41,437 bases of DNA from an uncultured Collinsella sp. (GCA_959601045.1 CAUGNZ010000020.1:1-41437); one strand, 5' to 3'. Shown: positions 1-8,473, numbered from the stretch's first letter. Notes: generated from the sequence alone by a model not told the origin. A program made the numbers and translations.

Positions 1-2
1 CC

Positions 3-686
3 GACGTCGTCGTGCGCATGATGTGCGGGATTCCCCAGGTCATCAAAGGAAACCTTGCCGATGCGCCTCGAGGGCTGCAGGTCGCGGGCGCGCCTTTGGA
101 AGTCGTCTTCGTGCGCCATGGTGCCACGGCGGGCACGGAAGACCATCGCTACAGCGGGGCGGGCACCGACGAGCCCCTGTCGAGCGCGGGCGAGCGCGCT
201 TTGCACGACCTCGCGTGCGATCGTGACGTGTTCCGTGTTATCACGAGCGGCATGGCCCGCACCGACCAGACGGCGCGCATCCTCTTCCCGAACGCGGAGC
301 TTATGGCGTGCCCCGGTCTGCGCGAGATGGATTTCGGCGACTTCGAGGGGCGAAGCGCCGCTGAACTTAATGGGGATGCGCGCTACCGCGCCTGGGTAGA
401 CTCCTGGTGCGAGACGCGCTGTCCGCATGGCGAGGGCAAGAGCGATTTCACCCGCCGCGTCGTCGCGGCGTTTCGGGAGGCGTGCGAATCGGAGCGCGCC
501 CAGGGGAGTGGGCGCGCCGTCTTCGTCGTTCACGCGGGTACCGTGAAAGCGCTGCTCTCCGAGCTAGCTGTCCCGACAATGGGATATTTCGACGTGCATA
601 CCGAGCCGGGCGGCGCATGGGCCGCCACCTGGGATGGGCGCTGCCTTCGCGACGTTCGCCCCGCTTCGGGGGGCGATGCCCGGTGA
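3..686 (+). CDS. cobC: CobU-CobC fusion, left-truncated: alpha-ribazole phosphatase domain after the end of a CobU domain
   Basis: The reading frame is open from the left edge, so the 5' end is missing. The first residues (DVVVRMMCGIPQVIKGN) resemble the C-terminal strand of CobU, the adenosylcobinamide kinase/guanylyltransferase. The frame then continues without a stop into a histidine phosphatase domain: RHG with its catalytic His at VFVRHGAT, the arginine motif SGMARTDQTA, the acidic loop GLREMDFGDFEG and the second His in VVHAGTVK. That domain matches CobC, which removes the phosphate of alpha-ribazole-5'-phosphate or of adenosylcobalamin-5'-phosphate in nucleotide-loop assembly. No convincing ribosome site precedes the phosphatase part, so a two-domain protein is preferred over a separate cobC starting at GTG 12 or ATG 18/21. 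The stop overlaps the next start (TGATG). The phosphatase call is firm; the fusion is inferred from the edge. Confidence 0.78.
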   Translation, partial: DVVVRMMCGIPQVIKGNLADAPRGLQVAGAPLEVVFVRHGATAGTEDHRYSGAGTDEPLSSAGERALHDLACDRDVFRVITSGMARTDQTARILFPNAELMACPGLREMDFGDFEGRSAAELNGDARYRAWVDSWCETRCPHGEGKSDFTRRVVAAFREACESERAQGSGRAVFVVHAGTVKALLSELAVPTMGYFDVHTEPGGAWAATWDGRCLRDVRPASGGDAR

Positions 687-1660
687 TGACGATTCTTGCC
701 GTCGCCGCCGGGTTCGCGGCCGACCTTGCCTTCGGCGACCCGCGCTGGCTTCCCCATCCCGTCGTCGCCATGGGGCGCGCGATCACGTGGGCCGAAGGCC
801 GCCTGCGGGGCGCATTCCCGCAAACGTCCGCGGGCACGCGCGCCGCAGGGCTTGTGCTCGCCGTGGCGCTTCCGCTTGCGTGTGGGCTTTTGACCTGGGG
901 AATCCTGCATCTTTGCGGCATGGTTCACTCCGGCTTGCGCTTCGTGGCCGAGGCATGGGCGAGCTATCAGATTCTCGCGGCATGCGAGCTGCGCCGCCAG
1001 AGCCTGGCCGTGGCCCGCGCGTTCTCGAAGGGCGGCCTTGTCGCGGCGCGCGAAGCCGTCGGGCTCATCGTGGGACGCGACACGTCTGTTCTCGACGAGC
1101 AGGGCGTCGCGCGCGCCGCCGTGGAAACGGTGGCGGAGAACGCGAGCGACGGCGTCATCGCGCCGCTTTTTTACCTTATGATCGGGGGTGCGCCCTTGGG
1201 TATGGCGTACAAGGCGGTGAACACGCTCGACAGCATGGTGGGCTACAAAAACGAGCGCTACATCGACTTCGGATGCGCCTCGGCGCGCCTCGATGATGCG
1301 GTGAACTGGATTCCCTCGCGCTTATCGGCCTTGCTCATGATCGCCGTTTGCCCGATCGTCGGGCTCGACGCGCGCGGGGCGGCGCGCATCTGGCGCCGCG
1401 ACAGGCGTCGCCATGCGAGCCCGAACGCGGCGCAGACCGAGTCAGCGTGCGCGGGCGCGCTCGGGCTGCGTCTGGCAGGACCCGCGGTGTATTTTGGCAA
1501 GCTCGTTGAGAAACCGACGATAGGCGACGCGTCCCGCGAAATCGAGTGGGGCGACATCGCCCGGGCGACAAGGCTCATGCTCGCCGCGTCCGTATGCGCG
1601 CTCGTCGTCTTCGGTGCCGCGCGCGCTGCGGTCGTGCTCGCCGTGGGGGCGATGGCATGA
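686..1660 (+). CDS. cbiB: Adenosylcobinamide-phosphate synthase CbiB
   Basis: Integral membrane enzyme that joins adenosylcobyric acid to (R)-1-amino-2-propanol phosphate to give adenosylcobinamide phosphate. The 324-residue length is normal for the family. Family signatures are visible: FGDPRWLPHPVVAMGR near the N terminus, VETVAENASDGVIAPLFY in the middle, and NTLDSMVGYKNERYIDFG followed by ARLDDAVNWIPSRL. Several hydrophobic segments span the rest, including one near residues 50-80 and one at the C terminus. ATG 686 shares one base with the upstream stop; GTG 683 is an alternative start one codon earlier. The 3' end overlaps cobD by ATGA, so the two are translationally coupled. CobD supplies this enzyme's aminopropanol-phosphate substrate. 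Confidence 0.93.
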   Translation: MTILAVAAGFAADLAFGDPRWLPHPVVAMGRAITWAEGRLRGAFPQTSAGTRAAGLVLAVALPLACGLLTWGILHLCGMVHSGLRFVAEAWASYQILAACELRRQSLAVARAFSKGGLVAAREAVGLIVGRDTSVLDEQGVARAAVETVAENASDGVIAPLFYLMIGGAPLGMAYKAVNTLDSMVGYKNERYIDFGCASARLDDAVNWIPSRLSALLMIAVCPIVGLDARGAARIWRRDRRRHASPNAAQTESACAGALGLRLAGPAVYFGKLVEKPTIGDASREIEWGDIARATRLMLAASVCALVVFGAARAAVVLAVGAMA

Positions 1661-2865
1661 GGGAAGACCACGTCGCGCCCCGGGCTGCCGGGGGAATCCT
1701 GCGTGCCCGTGCGCATGGGGGTAGCACGCAATCGCTCGGCATCGCTTGCGAAGGGGGCGCCTCCGACCTCATCGACTTCTCGGTGAACGTGAATCCGACA
1801 GGCCCCTCGCCGCGCGCCGTCGCCGCAGCTTGCAAGGCGCTTTCTCGAATCGACGCCTACCCCGATAGGGAAAGCCTCGCCCTCGTTCGCGCCCTAGCGC
1901 GCGCCCGGGGCATTCCCGAAGATACTATCGTCTGTGGCGCGGGCGCGTCCGACATCATCTGGCGGCTTGCCGCGGCGGTGCGCCCGAAACGCATCGTCGT
2001 GTGCTCGCCGACGTTCTCTGAATATGCGGAGGCGGCATCGTACTACGGTGCATGCGTGCAGGAGTTCCCGCTCTCCGAAGCGGACGACTTCGACGTGCCC
2101 GTCTCCTTCGCCCGCGCGATCGAGGGGCCGGGAGACGTGGCGTACCTCTGCAATCCGAACAACCCCACGGGGCGCCTCGTCGACCCCAGCGTGATCGATG
2201 CCGCGGCTTGCCGCTGCGAGCAGGTGGGCGCGCTGCTCGTCGTGGACGAGTGCTTCCTCGGATTTGCGCCCGACGCCCGCGAAAGGAGCGTGGCCGCACG
2301 CGCCGCGTGTTCGCGCCATGTGGCCGTGCTCTCCGCGTTCACCAAGCTCTACGGAATGGCAGGCTTGCGGTTGGGATATCTGATCAGCGGAAACGCCCAA
2401 CTCATCGAGGGGATTCGCCGGGCGGGGCAGGCTTGGCCCGTCTCCTCGGTCGCCGAGGCCGCGGGCATCGCCGCCCTGGAAGACGTCGAATACGTCTCGC
2501 GCACGCGCGACGTATTGGCGGGCGAGCGAGCGTGGCTTTCCCACGAGCTCTCCTCGCTCGGGCTTTCCGTCGTGCCGTCGGATGCGAACTTCCTTTTAGT
2601 CCGCACGCCGGCGAAAGACATCCCCGAGCGCCTGTATAAACAGGGGGTTTTGGTCCGCACGTGCGACTCGTTTTCGGTACTGTCCCGTTTCTGGTGCCGC
2701 GTCGCGGTGCGCACGCGCAAGGAGAATACCCGGCTTGCGATGGCGTTCAGCCGCGCACTTCGGACGGAAGGTGCATCGGGCGAAGGCGAACCCGACGAAC
2801 CGGGCGGCGCTATGGCGGGCGCGGATGGTCGAGGCTCGGCGAAGGAGGTCGATACCCGTGGGTAG
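1657..2865 (+). CDS. cobD: L-threonine-O-3-phosphate decarboxylase CobD
   Basis: PLP-dependent fold-type I enzyme that makes (R)-1-amino-2-propanol phosphate for the cobalamin linker. Visible motifs are DFSVNVNPTGPS near residue 40 (the usual N-P-x-G substrate loop), CGAGASDIIWRL (cofactor phosphate), YLCNPNNPTGRL, LLVVDECFLGFA (the Asp that contacts the PLP ring) and SAFTKLYGMAGLRLGYL with the Schiff-base lysine. The ATG overlaps the cbiB stop (ATGA). At 402 residues it is longer than usual; the excess is a Gly/Glu/Asp/Ala-rich C-terminal stretch of about 30 residues after the last recognisable aminotransferase strand. That stretch contains the ribosome site of cobQ, and the last eight bases overlap cobQ. 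A histidinol-phosphate aminotransferase is the main alternative, but the operon argues for CobD. Confidence 0.9.
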   Translation: MREDHVAPRAAGGILRARAHGGSTQSLGIACEGGASDLIDFSVNVNPTGPSPRAVAAACKALSRIDAYPDRESLALVRALARARGIPEDTIVCGAGASDIIWRLAAAVRPKRIVVCSPTFSEYAEAASYYGACVQEFPLSEADDFDVPVSFARAIEGPGDVAYLCNPNNPTGRLVDPSVIDAAACRCEQVGALLVVDECFLGFAPDARERSVAARAACSRHVAVLSAFTKLYGMAGLRLGYLISGNAQLIEGIRRAGQAWPVSSVAEAAGIAALEDVEYVSRTRDVLAGERAWLSHELSSLGLSVVPSDANFLLVRTPAKDIPERLYKQGVLVRTCDSFSVLSRFWCRVAVRTRKENTRLAMAFSRALRTEGASGEGEPDEPGGAMAGADGRGSAKEVDTRG

Positions 2866-4357
2866 GGCGAAGCCCATCATGATCCAGGGCACCATGTCGA
2901 ACGCGGGGAAGAGCTTGCTTGCGGCGGGGCTGTGCCGTGTGCTTTCGCAGGACGGCCTGCGCGTGACTCCCTTCAAGAGCCAGAACATGGCGCTCAACAG
3001 CGGTGTCACGGCCGACGGGCTCGAGATGGGGCGCGCCCAGATCATGCAGGCCGAGGCGTGCGGCATCGCGCCCGACGTGCGCATGAACCCCATCCTGCTC
3101 AAGCCCGAAAGCGACCACCGAAGCCAGCTCATCGTGGCCGGCAAGGCGCAGGGAGCCTTCGCTGCGAGGGACTACTTCGCGCGAAAGAAGGCGCTCATGC
3201 CGCAGATTTTGGAGGCGTTCGATTCGCTCGCGGAGGAAAACGACGTCATCGTCATCGAGGGCGCCGGCAGCCCCGCCGAAATCAACCTTTCCGAAAACGA
3301 CATCGTCAACATGGGGCTCGCGCGCGCCGTGTCCTCCCCCGTGCTGCTCGTGGGCGACATCGACCCAGGCGGGGTGTTTGCCCAGCTCTACGGCACGGTC
3401 GCGCTCTTTGCGCCCGAGGATCGCGCGCTTTTGCGGGGGCTTTTGGTGAACAAGTTCCGCGGCGATGTGGAAATCCTGCGCCCGGGTTTGGCCCCGCTCG
3501 AGAAGATGTGCGGGGTTCCCGTCGTGGGGGTCGTGCCGTATCTTACGCTCGACCTGGACGACGAGGACTCGCTCGCGCCGCGCCTATCTGCCCGCGAGGC
3601 GCGCGGTGTCATCGACGTCGCCGTCGTGCGCCTTCCGCATCTGTCGAACTTCACCGACTTCGACCCGCTTTCGCGCGTGCCTGGCATGGGCGTGCGCTAC
3701 GTTTCCTCGACGACCGATCTGGGCCGACCCGACCTGGTGGTGCTTCCCGGCTCGAAGGCCACGCTCGACGACGCGCGCTGGCTTGCGGCTAGCGGCATCG
3801 GAGCCTGTGTACGCGCGCTTTCGGGCGCGGGCACGCCGGTGCTCGGCATATGCGGAGGCTACCAGCTTTTGGGAGACGAGCTTTCAGACCCGCACGGCAG
3901 GGAAGGCGCTGGCACCGCGCGCGGGCTCGGGCTCATCCCTGCAAGTACGGTGTTCAAGGAGGAAAAGCGCCTCGCCCAGTCGGAGCTGCGCATCACGGGC
4001 GCCCAAGGCGCGTTCTCGGTGTGGAACGGCATGACGGCGCGCGGGTATGAGATTCACGACGGCGAAACGACCGTCTCCTGCGCCCCTGCGGGCACGATTG
4101 GCGGCAAACCAGAAGGCGCGGCCTGCGGAAACGTGTTCGGAACCTATCTCCACGGCCTGTTCGACGAACCGGGGGTGGCGCTCGCCCTCGCGCGCTCGCT
4201 CGCGCGCATGCGCGGCCTGCCCGAGAGCGTCGTGGGTGCTGCGGGCGCAGCGTCCGCGGCCGATCACCGTGCGCGCGAGTTCGACCGCCTGGCCGACGTC
4301 GTGCGCGGGGCGCTCGACATGGAGTATGTCTACCGCATTATCGAGGAGGGCGTATGA
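2858..4357 (+). CDS. cobQ: Adenosylcobyric acid synthase CobQ (CbiP)
   Basis: Glutamine-dependent amidotransferase that amidates four side chains (b, d, e, g) of adenosylcobyrinic acid a,c-diamide. The N-terminal half is a DRTG-type synthetase with a P-loop-like IQGTMSNAGKSLLAAGLCR, then TPFKSQNMALNSGVT, and VIEGAGSPAEINL before a GDIDPGGVFAQLYGT segment. The C-terminal half is a class I glutamine amidotransferase with nucleophile Cys in VLGICGGYQLLG and catalytic His in GTYLHGLFDE. Start GTG 2858 is chosen because a perfect AAGGAGG sits 7-8 bases upstream; the longer open frame before it overlaps cobD and shows no family similarity. Length 499 residues is typical. The stop overlaps the next start (ATGA). 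Confidence 0.94.
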   Translation: MGRAKPIMIQGTMSNAGKSLLAAGLCRVLSQDGLRVTPFKSQNMALNSGVTADGLEMGRAQIMQAEACGIAPDVRMNPILLKPESDHRSQLIVAGKAQGAFAARDYFARKKALMPQILEAFDSLAEENDVIVIEGAGSPAEINLSENDIVNMGLARAVSSPVLLVGDIDPGGVFAQLYGTVALFAPEDRALLRGLLVNKFRGDVEILRPGLAPLEKMCGVPVVGVVPYLTLDLDDEDSLAPRLSAREARGVIDVAVVRLPHLSNFTDFDPLSRVPGMGVRYVSSTTDLGRPDLVVLPGSKATLDDARWLAASGIGACVRALSGAGTPVLGICGGYQLLGDELSDPHGREGAGTARGLGLIPASTVFKEEKRLAQSELRITGAQGAFSVWNGMTARGYEIHDGETTVSCAPAGTIGGKPEGAACGNVFGTYLHGLFDEPGVALALARSLARMRGLPESVVGAAGAASAADHRAREFDRLADVVRGALDMEYVYRIIEEGV

Positions 4358-4866
4358 TCCACGTGTATCATGGCGACGGCAAAGGCAAGACCACGGCGGC
4401 GATGGGCCTCGCCCTTCGCATGCTCGCTGCAGGCCGCCGCGTCGTCGTGCAGTTCCTGAAAGACGGCGAAAGCGGAGAGGCGCGCCTGCTCGCCGAGCAT
4501 TTCGGCGTGCCCGTGTTCGCGGGGAAGGTGTCGGACAAGTTTACCTGGTCAATGACGTCGGAAGAACTTGCCGCGACGTGCGAGCTGCACGATGGGAACC
4601 TCGCTTCCGCGCTCGCCGAGCTCGAGGGCGCTCAGGAGGGGCTGCTCGTGCTCGACGAGGCGCTCGACGCGCTTTCGAAGGGGCTTGTCGACGAGGCGCT
4701 CGTGGACCGCGCGCTCGATATATCCGCGCGCGGCGTCGAAGTAGCGCTCACCGGGCGCGCGCCTTCCCGCAAGATCGTGGAGAAGGCCGACTACATAACC
4801 GAGATGCGGTGCGAGAAACACCCCTACGCTCAGGGGATATGTGCAAGGGAAGGAGTGGAGTACTAG
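4354..4866 (+). CDS. cobA: Cob(I)yrinic acid a,c-diamide adenosyltransferase (CobA/BtuR type)
   Basis: Transfers the 5'-deoxyadenosyl group of ATP to the cob(I)alt centre of corrinoids, either during synthesis or for salvage. The 170-residue protein begins with the P-loop YHGDGKGKTTAAMGLALR. It has the Walker B-like LLVLDEALDAL near residue 95 and ends with the family signature VALTGRAPSRKIVEKADYITEM followed by KHPYAQGICAREGVEY. Its ATG overlaps the cobQ stop by ATGA and its TAG abuts the ATG of cbiC, so it lies inside one transcription unit. Family membership is clear. The name cobA is used for the enterobacterial gene; cobO and btuR are synonyms. Confidence 0.94.
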   Translation: MIHVYHGDGKGKTTAAMGLALRMLAAGRRVVVQFLKDGESGEARLLAEHFGVPVFAGKVSDKFTWSMTSEELAATCELHDGNLASALAELEGAQEGLLVLDEALDALSKGLVDEALVDRALDISARGVEVALTGRAPSRKIVEKADYITEMRCEKHPYAQGICAREGVEY

Positions 4867-5508
4867 ATGGATTCCAAGGAGATGGCGCCCGGCGACATCG
4901 AGCGGCGCAGCTTCGAGATCATCACCGAAGAGCTCGGCGGCCGCACGTTCCCGCCGCTCGAAGAGCCCGTCGTGAAGCGCGTCATCCACACCACTGCCGA
5001 CTTCTCGTACGCCGATTCCCTCGTATTCACCCATGACGCCGCGTGCTGTGCGCTCGACGCACTGCGTGCAGGGGCCACGGTGCTCACCGACACGAACATG
5101 GCGCTCGCAGGCATAAGCAAGCCCGCGCTCGCGAAGCTCGGCTGCAAGGCCGTGTGCTACATGGCCGACCCTGGTGTCGCCGCAACGGCGCGCGCCGCGG
5201 GCACGACTCGCGCCGTTGCGAGCATGGACAAAGCTTGCGGCATCGAGGGTCCGCTCATCGTGGCCGTCGGCAACGCTCCCACAGCACTTCTGCGCCTCGC
5301 CGAGCTCATGGACGCGGGGAAGATTGCGCCCGCGCTCGTCGTTGGGGTGCCGGTCGGGTTTGTGAACGTGGTCGAGGCGAAAGAGGAGTTACTCGCGCGA
5401 CGCGTGCCGACCATCGTCGCGAGGGGTCGCAAGGGCGGCTCGACCGTGGCGGCTGCTATTATGAACGCGCTGCTCTACCAGATCACGCGCCCAGGCGGCC
5501 CGAAGTGA
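4867..5508 (+). CDS. cbiC: Cobalt-precorrin-8 methylmutase CbiC
   Basis: Moves the C-11 methyl group to C-12 of (cobalt-)precorrin-8, giving (hydrogeno)cobyrinic acid. The 213-residue length is normal. The catalytic histidine lies in KRVIHTTADFSYADSL near residue 43. The substrate-cavity segments GATVLTDTNMALAGISK and VCYMADPGVAATARAAG are present, followed by VAVGNAPTALLRLAEL and VVGVPVGFVNVVEAKE near the C terminus, all family hallmarks. It starts immediately after the cobA stop, and its TGA overlaps the GTG of the next gene. The anaerobic-route name is used because the neighbours CbiB and CbiJ are of that style, but the sequence alone does not prove oxygen independence. Confidence 0.94.
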   Translation: MDSKEMAPGDIERRSFEIITEELGGRTFPPLEEPVVKRVIHTTADFSYADSLVFTHDAACCALDALRAGATVLTDTNMALAGISKPALAKLGCKAVCYMADPGVAATARAAGTTRAVASMDKACGIEGPLIVAVGNAPTALLRLAELMDAGKIAPALVVGVPVGFVNVVEAKEELLARRVPTIVARGRKGGSTVAAAIMNALLYQITRPGGPK

Positions 5509-6278
5509 CGGCGCCCGCATCCGCGCCGGCGCTGCGCATCTTCGCCGGCACCACCGAGGGCCGCCTTCTGTGCGAATGGGCGAGCGGGGCGGGCATCCCC
5601 GCCCGTGCCTACGCGGCAACCGAGTACGGAGGCGAGCTTTTGGGCGAGCTTCCGGGCATCGAGGTGCATGCGGGCAGGCTCGACGAGGCCGACATGGAGT
5701 GCGAGCTTTCCGGCGCGCGCATCGTTGTCGACGCCACGCACCCCTTCGCTACGCTCGCAAGCGGCAACATCCGGGCCGCTTCGCTCGCCGTGGGCGCACA
5801 ATGCCTGCGCCTTGCGCGCCCGGTCGAGGCGCTGCCCAAAGGCGTCGTGTCGGTCGCGTCGATCGCCTGCGCGGCGCGCTTTCTCTCCGAGAACCCGGGT
5901 CGCGCGCTTCTCACGACGGGGAGCAAGGAGCTTGCTCCCTACACGCGCGTCGCCGATTTCGCGGAGCGCTTCTTCGTGCGTGTGCTCCCGCTGCCCGGTG
6001 CTATAACGAAGTGCATCGACGCGGGGTTTTCGCCGTCGCACGTCATCGGCATGCAGGGGCCTTTCACCCGCGAGCTCAACGAGGCGATGCTTCGGCAGGT
6101 GGGCGCCCAGTGGCTTGTGACCAAGGACTCGGGAACCGTAGGCGGCACGGCCGAGAAGCTCGCCTCTGCGCGCGGCGCGGGAGCGCGCTGCATCGTGGTC
6201 GCCCGTCCCGCCGAGGGAGGCGGGGCCCTTTCGCTTCGGGAAGTGGAAGACGCGCTCTTACGGGAGTTCGCGCGCTAG
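5505..6278 (+). CDS. cbiJ: Cobalt-precorrin-6A reductase CbiJ (CobK family)
   Basis: NAD(P)H-dependent reductase of the macrocycle of (cobalt-)precorrin-6A. The 257-residue protein starts at GTG 5505, overlapping the cbiC stop (GTGA). Residues about 9-20 (LRIFAGTTEGRLL) form the nucleotide-binding start of the family. Further signatures are VVDATHPFATLASGNIRAA near residue 80, LLTTGSKELAPYT near 140, VIGMQGPFTRELNEAML near 180 and LVTKDSGTVGGTAEKLASA near 205. It is the last gene of the overlapping cobalamin operon; a terminator follows about 70 bases downstream. The remaining corrin-ring enzymes are not in the window and may lie to the left. Confidence 0.92.
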   Translation: MTAPASAPALRIFAGTTEGRLLCEWASGAGIPARAYAATEYGGELLGELPGIEVHAGRLDEADMECELSGARIVVDATHPFATLASGNIRAASLAVGAQCLRLARPVEALPKGVVSVASIACAARFLSENPGRALLTTGSKELAPYTRVADFAERFFVRVLPLPGAITKCIDAGFSPSHVIGMQGPFTRELNEAMLRQVGAQWLVTKDSGTVGGTAEKLASARGAGARCIVVARPAEGGGALSLREVEDALLREFAR

Positions 6279-6349
6279 GCGCTCGCCGCGCCTGCGCGCC
6301 CTCCCGCCCGCGTAGGGGGGGTGTTCCTGTAGTTCTGACAAGAGGGATT

Positions 6350-6371
6350 CGCCCTTTCGATGGGCGTTTTT
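6350..6371 (+). terminator. Rho-independent terminator after the cobalamin operon
   Basis: A 5-bp GC-only stem (CGCCC/GGGCG) with a 7-base loop is followed directly by TTTTT. It lies 72 bases after the cbiJ stop. The stem is short, but the T-run is clean. Confidence 0.6.
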
Positions 6372-6448
6372 GCAATGCTGATGCAGGCCCTGCCGGGCCC
6401 AGGCCGACTTCGGCGAGGCCAATCTCTACGTTTCCGGCATCCGCACCC

Positions 6449-6475
6449 CCAAACGGTCCCTAATTCGCCGCAACT
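6449..6475. repeat. Half copy of the palindromic repeat seen at 22640-22706
   Basis: The stretch from CCAAACGGTCC to CGCCGCAACT matches the right arm of the element at 22680-22706 with a few substitutions. No partner arm was seen nearby. It sits between the GC-rich cobalamin operon and the ABC permease gene, whose stop is 14 bases further on. Confidence 0.5.
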
Positions 6476-6488
6476 TGTTAGTGGTGGC

Positions 6489-7703
6489 TTACTGGTAGCG
6501 TAGGCACTCCACCGGGTTGAGCTTTGCCGCGCGGCGAGCGGGGTAGAAGCCAAAGATTACGCCGATGCCGACGGAGACGGCGAAGGCCAGCAGCACCGTG
6601 GCGATTGAAAAGCTCGGTGTGATTTGCCCGCTGGCACCGAGCTCGCTGAGAACCCCTGATCCTGCGGCAAACATCGCGAGGCCCCAGGCCAGCAGATAGC
6701 CAATCAGGACACCCAGCAGGCCACCGGTGACGCACAGCGCCGAGGACTCGGCCAAAAACTGCGCGGTGATATCGCGACGACTGGCGCCCAGGGCACGGCG
6801 AATACCGATCTCGCGGATGCGCTCAGTCACGTTGGTGAGCATCATATTCATAATACCGATCCCGCCGACAAGCAGCGAGATACTGGCGACAGCACCCATG
6901 ATGAGCGAGAAGGCGCCCATAAAGGAGTTGAGTGCATCGATGGCGCTTTTCATGGAGGTCGCCGATACGCTGTCGTACTCATCATCCTCCGAGATGCCCT
7001 TCATCGCGCGCACCTTGGACTCGATGGTCTTGCAGAGCTCGTCCATGTCCGTGTCCTCGGCGGCAAGTGCCGTCACGCTGGGGAATGAAGGATTCTCGTC
7101 GCCAAACAGGCCGGAAATGGTTTCGCGTGGCATATACAGCGTAAGCGAGCCCATGGAGTCGCTGCCGCCATCAATCACGCCTACAATCTGCACCTCGCCG
7201 TTGGACACCTTGATGGTTTTTCCCAGTGCGTCCTGTTCGTTGCCGTAAAGCTGATCGGCGCCGCCACGGCTGATGAGCGCAACGCGCGAGCCTGATTGAG
7301 ACTCGGCCTGTGAATAGACACGTCCCGCAACGAGCTTGCTGGCACCCACAGCGTCGAGCATGTCGCTATCGACACCCTGTGCCATGACGGTATAGCTTTT
7401 ATCGCCGGTCTTGTACTCGGTATACGCGCTGTCGACAATGCCGATCTGTTCTATCTGCGGCACCAGTTTTTGAAGCTTCTGGACGTCAGAATCGGTGAGT
7501 TCTTGCGACGAATAGATTTGCACCATGCGTGCCGCATTGAGGCCTAGGCTATTGACCAAGCTGTTTTGGATGCCGCCGATGAGCGATGTCATGGCGATAA
7601 CCGAGGCGATGCCGATGACAATGCCCAGGATGGTGAGCAGGCTGCGCCCCTTGTTGGCCTCGAGCGAGTGAAGTGCTTCTTGGATGAGGTCGCGCGTGCT
7701 CAC
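6489..7703 (-). CDS. MacB-type ABC transporter permease (FtsX domain)
   Basis: Membrane subunit of a mechanotransmission-type ABC exporter. The N-terminal segment ALHSLEANKGRSLLTILGIVIGIASVIAMTSLIGG is one transmembrane helix with the usual leader. About 210 residues of extracytoplasmic MacB-like domain follow. Three C-terminal transmembrane helices carry the FtsX signature, including LLVGGIGIMNMMLTNVTERIREIGIRRALGA and the final YPARRAAKLNPVECLRYQ. It starts at GTG 7703, which overlaps the stop of the ATPase gene (GTGA), with AAAGGAG upstream. Length 404 residues is typical. It is the last gene of an adaptor-ATPase-permease operon. The substrate cannot be read from sequence; family members export peptides, antibiotics or lipids. 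Confidence 0.9.
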   Translation of the reverse strand: MSTRDLIQEALHSLEANKGRSLLTILGIVIGIASVIAMTSLIGGIQNSLVNSLGLNAARMVQIYSSQELTDSDVQKLQKLVPQIEQIGIVDSAYTEYKTGDKSYTVMAQGVDSDMLDAVGASKLVAGRVYSQAESQSGSRVALISRGGADQLYGNEQDALGKTIKVSNGEVQIVGVIDGGSDSMGSLTLYMPRETISGLFGDENPSFPSVTALAAEDTDMDELCKTIESKVRAMKGISEDDEYDSVSATSMKSAIDALNSFMGAFSLIMGAVASISLLVGGIGIMNMMLTNVTERIREIGIRRALGASRRDITAQFLAESSALCVTGGLLGVLIGYLLAWGLAMFAAGSGVLSELGASGQITPSFSIATVLLAFAVSVGIGVIFGFYPARRAAKLNPVECLRYQ

Positions 7704-8473
7704 ACCATCACTCCTTTCTGCGGGATGGTCGGGTCGGAGATCGTGGGTAGGCTATCTACGGCGCTGCGCAGGGTCCGCGGTGTATGTGGAATATACGCGC
7801 CGTCGTGAATACGACCGTCGCGGATGGTCACGGCACGGTCGGCCTCGGCGGCGATGCCGGGGTCGTGCGTGATGAGTATGATGGTCTTGCCGCGCTCCTG
7901 GAGCTTATGGAAGGTTTCCATGACGAGCGCTCCGGTGGCGGAGTCCAGGTTTCCCGTCGGCTCGTCGGCCAGAATGATGGGCGGGTCATTGACGAGGGCA
8001 CGTGCGATGGCGACACGCTGCATCTGGCCGCCCGAGAGCTCGGATATGCGGTGGTCCCAGTGGTCGACGGGCAGCGTGACGGCCTGCAGCGCGTGCACGG
8101 CGCGCATTTCGCGCTGGCTACGGGGTACGTTGGTGTAGGCCAGCGGCAGCATGACGTTTTCGATAACCGACAGGCGCGGTAGCAGGTTGAAGCTCTGAAA
8201 GACAAAGCCGATGCTCAGGGCGCGGACTTCGGTGAGCTCGTCATCATCGAGCTCGGCCACGTTGAGCCCTTGCAGGTAGTAGTCGCCCGCCGTCGGCTTA
8301 TCCAGGCAACCTAGGATGTTCATGAGCGTCGACTTGCCCGAGCCCGAGGGGCCGGTAATGGCGACGAACTCGCCGGGATCTACCGCCAGGCTCACGTTGT
8401 GCAGGATATGGGCGCAGCCGGCCTCGCTCTCAAAGATGCGGTGCACGTTGCGGATGTCGATGACGGGACGCAT
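7700..8473 (-). CDS. ABC transporter ATP-binding protein (MacB/LolD family)
   Basis: Nucleotide-binding subunit that powers the adjacent permease. All ATPase motifs are present in 257 residues: Walker A GPSGSGKSTLMNILGCLD near residue 41, Q-loop FVFQSFNLLPRLSVIENVMLP, signature LSGGQMQRVAIARAL near 148, Walker B PPIILADEPTGNLDS and the switch histidine in IILITHDPGIA. The LDKPTAGDYYL spacing and the TGNLDS D-loop are typical of the LolD/MacB subgroup. ATG 8473 overlaps the adaptor stop by one base (TAATG), and the 3' end overlaps the permease start. A short C-terminal extension beyond the H-loop contains the ribosome site for the permease. Confidence 0.93.
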   Translation of the reverse strand: MRPVIDIRNVHRIFESEAGCAHILHNVSLAVDPGEFVAITGPSGSGKSTLMNILGCLDKPTAGDYYLQGLNVAELDDDELTEVRALSIGFVFQSFNLLPRLSVIENVMLPLAYTNVPRSQREMRAVHALQAVTLPVDHWDHRISELSGGQMQRVAIARALVNDPPIILADEPTGNLDSATGALVMETFHKLQERGKTIILITHDPGIAAEADRAVTIRDGRIHDGAYIPHTPRTLRSAVDSLPTISDPTIPQKGVMV

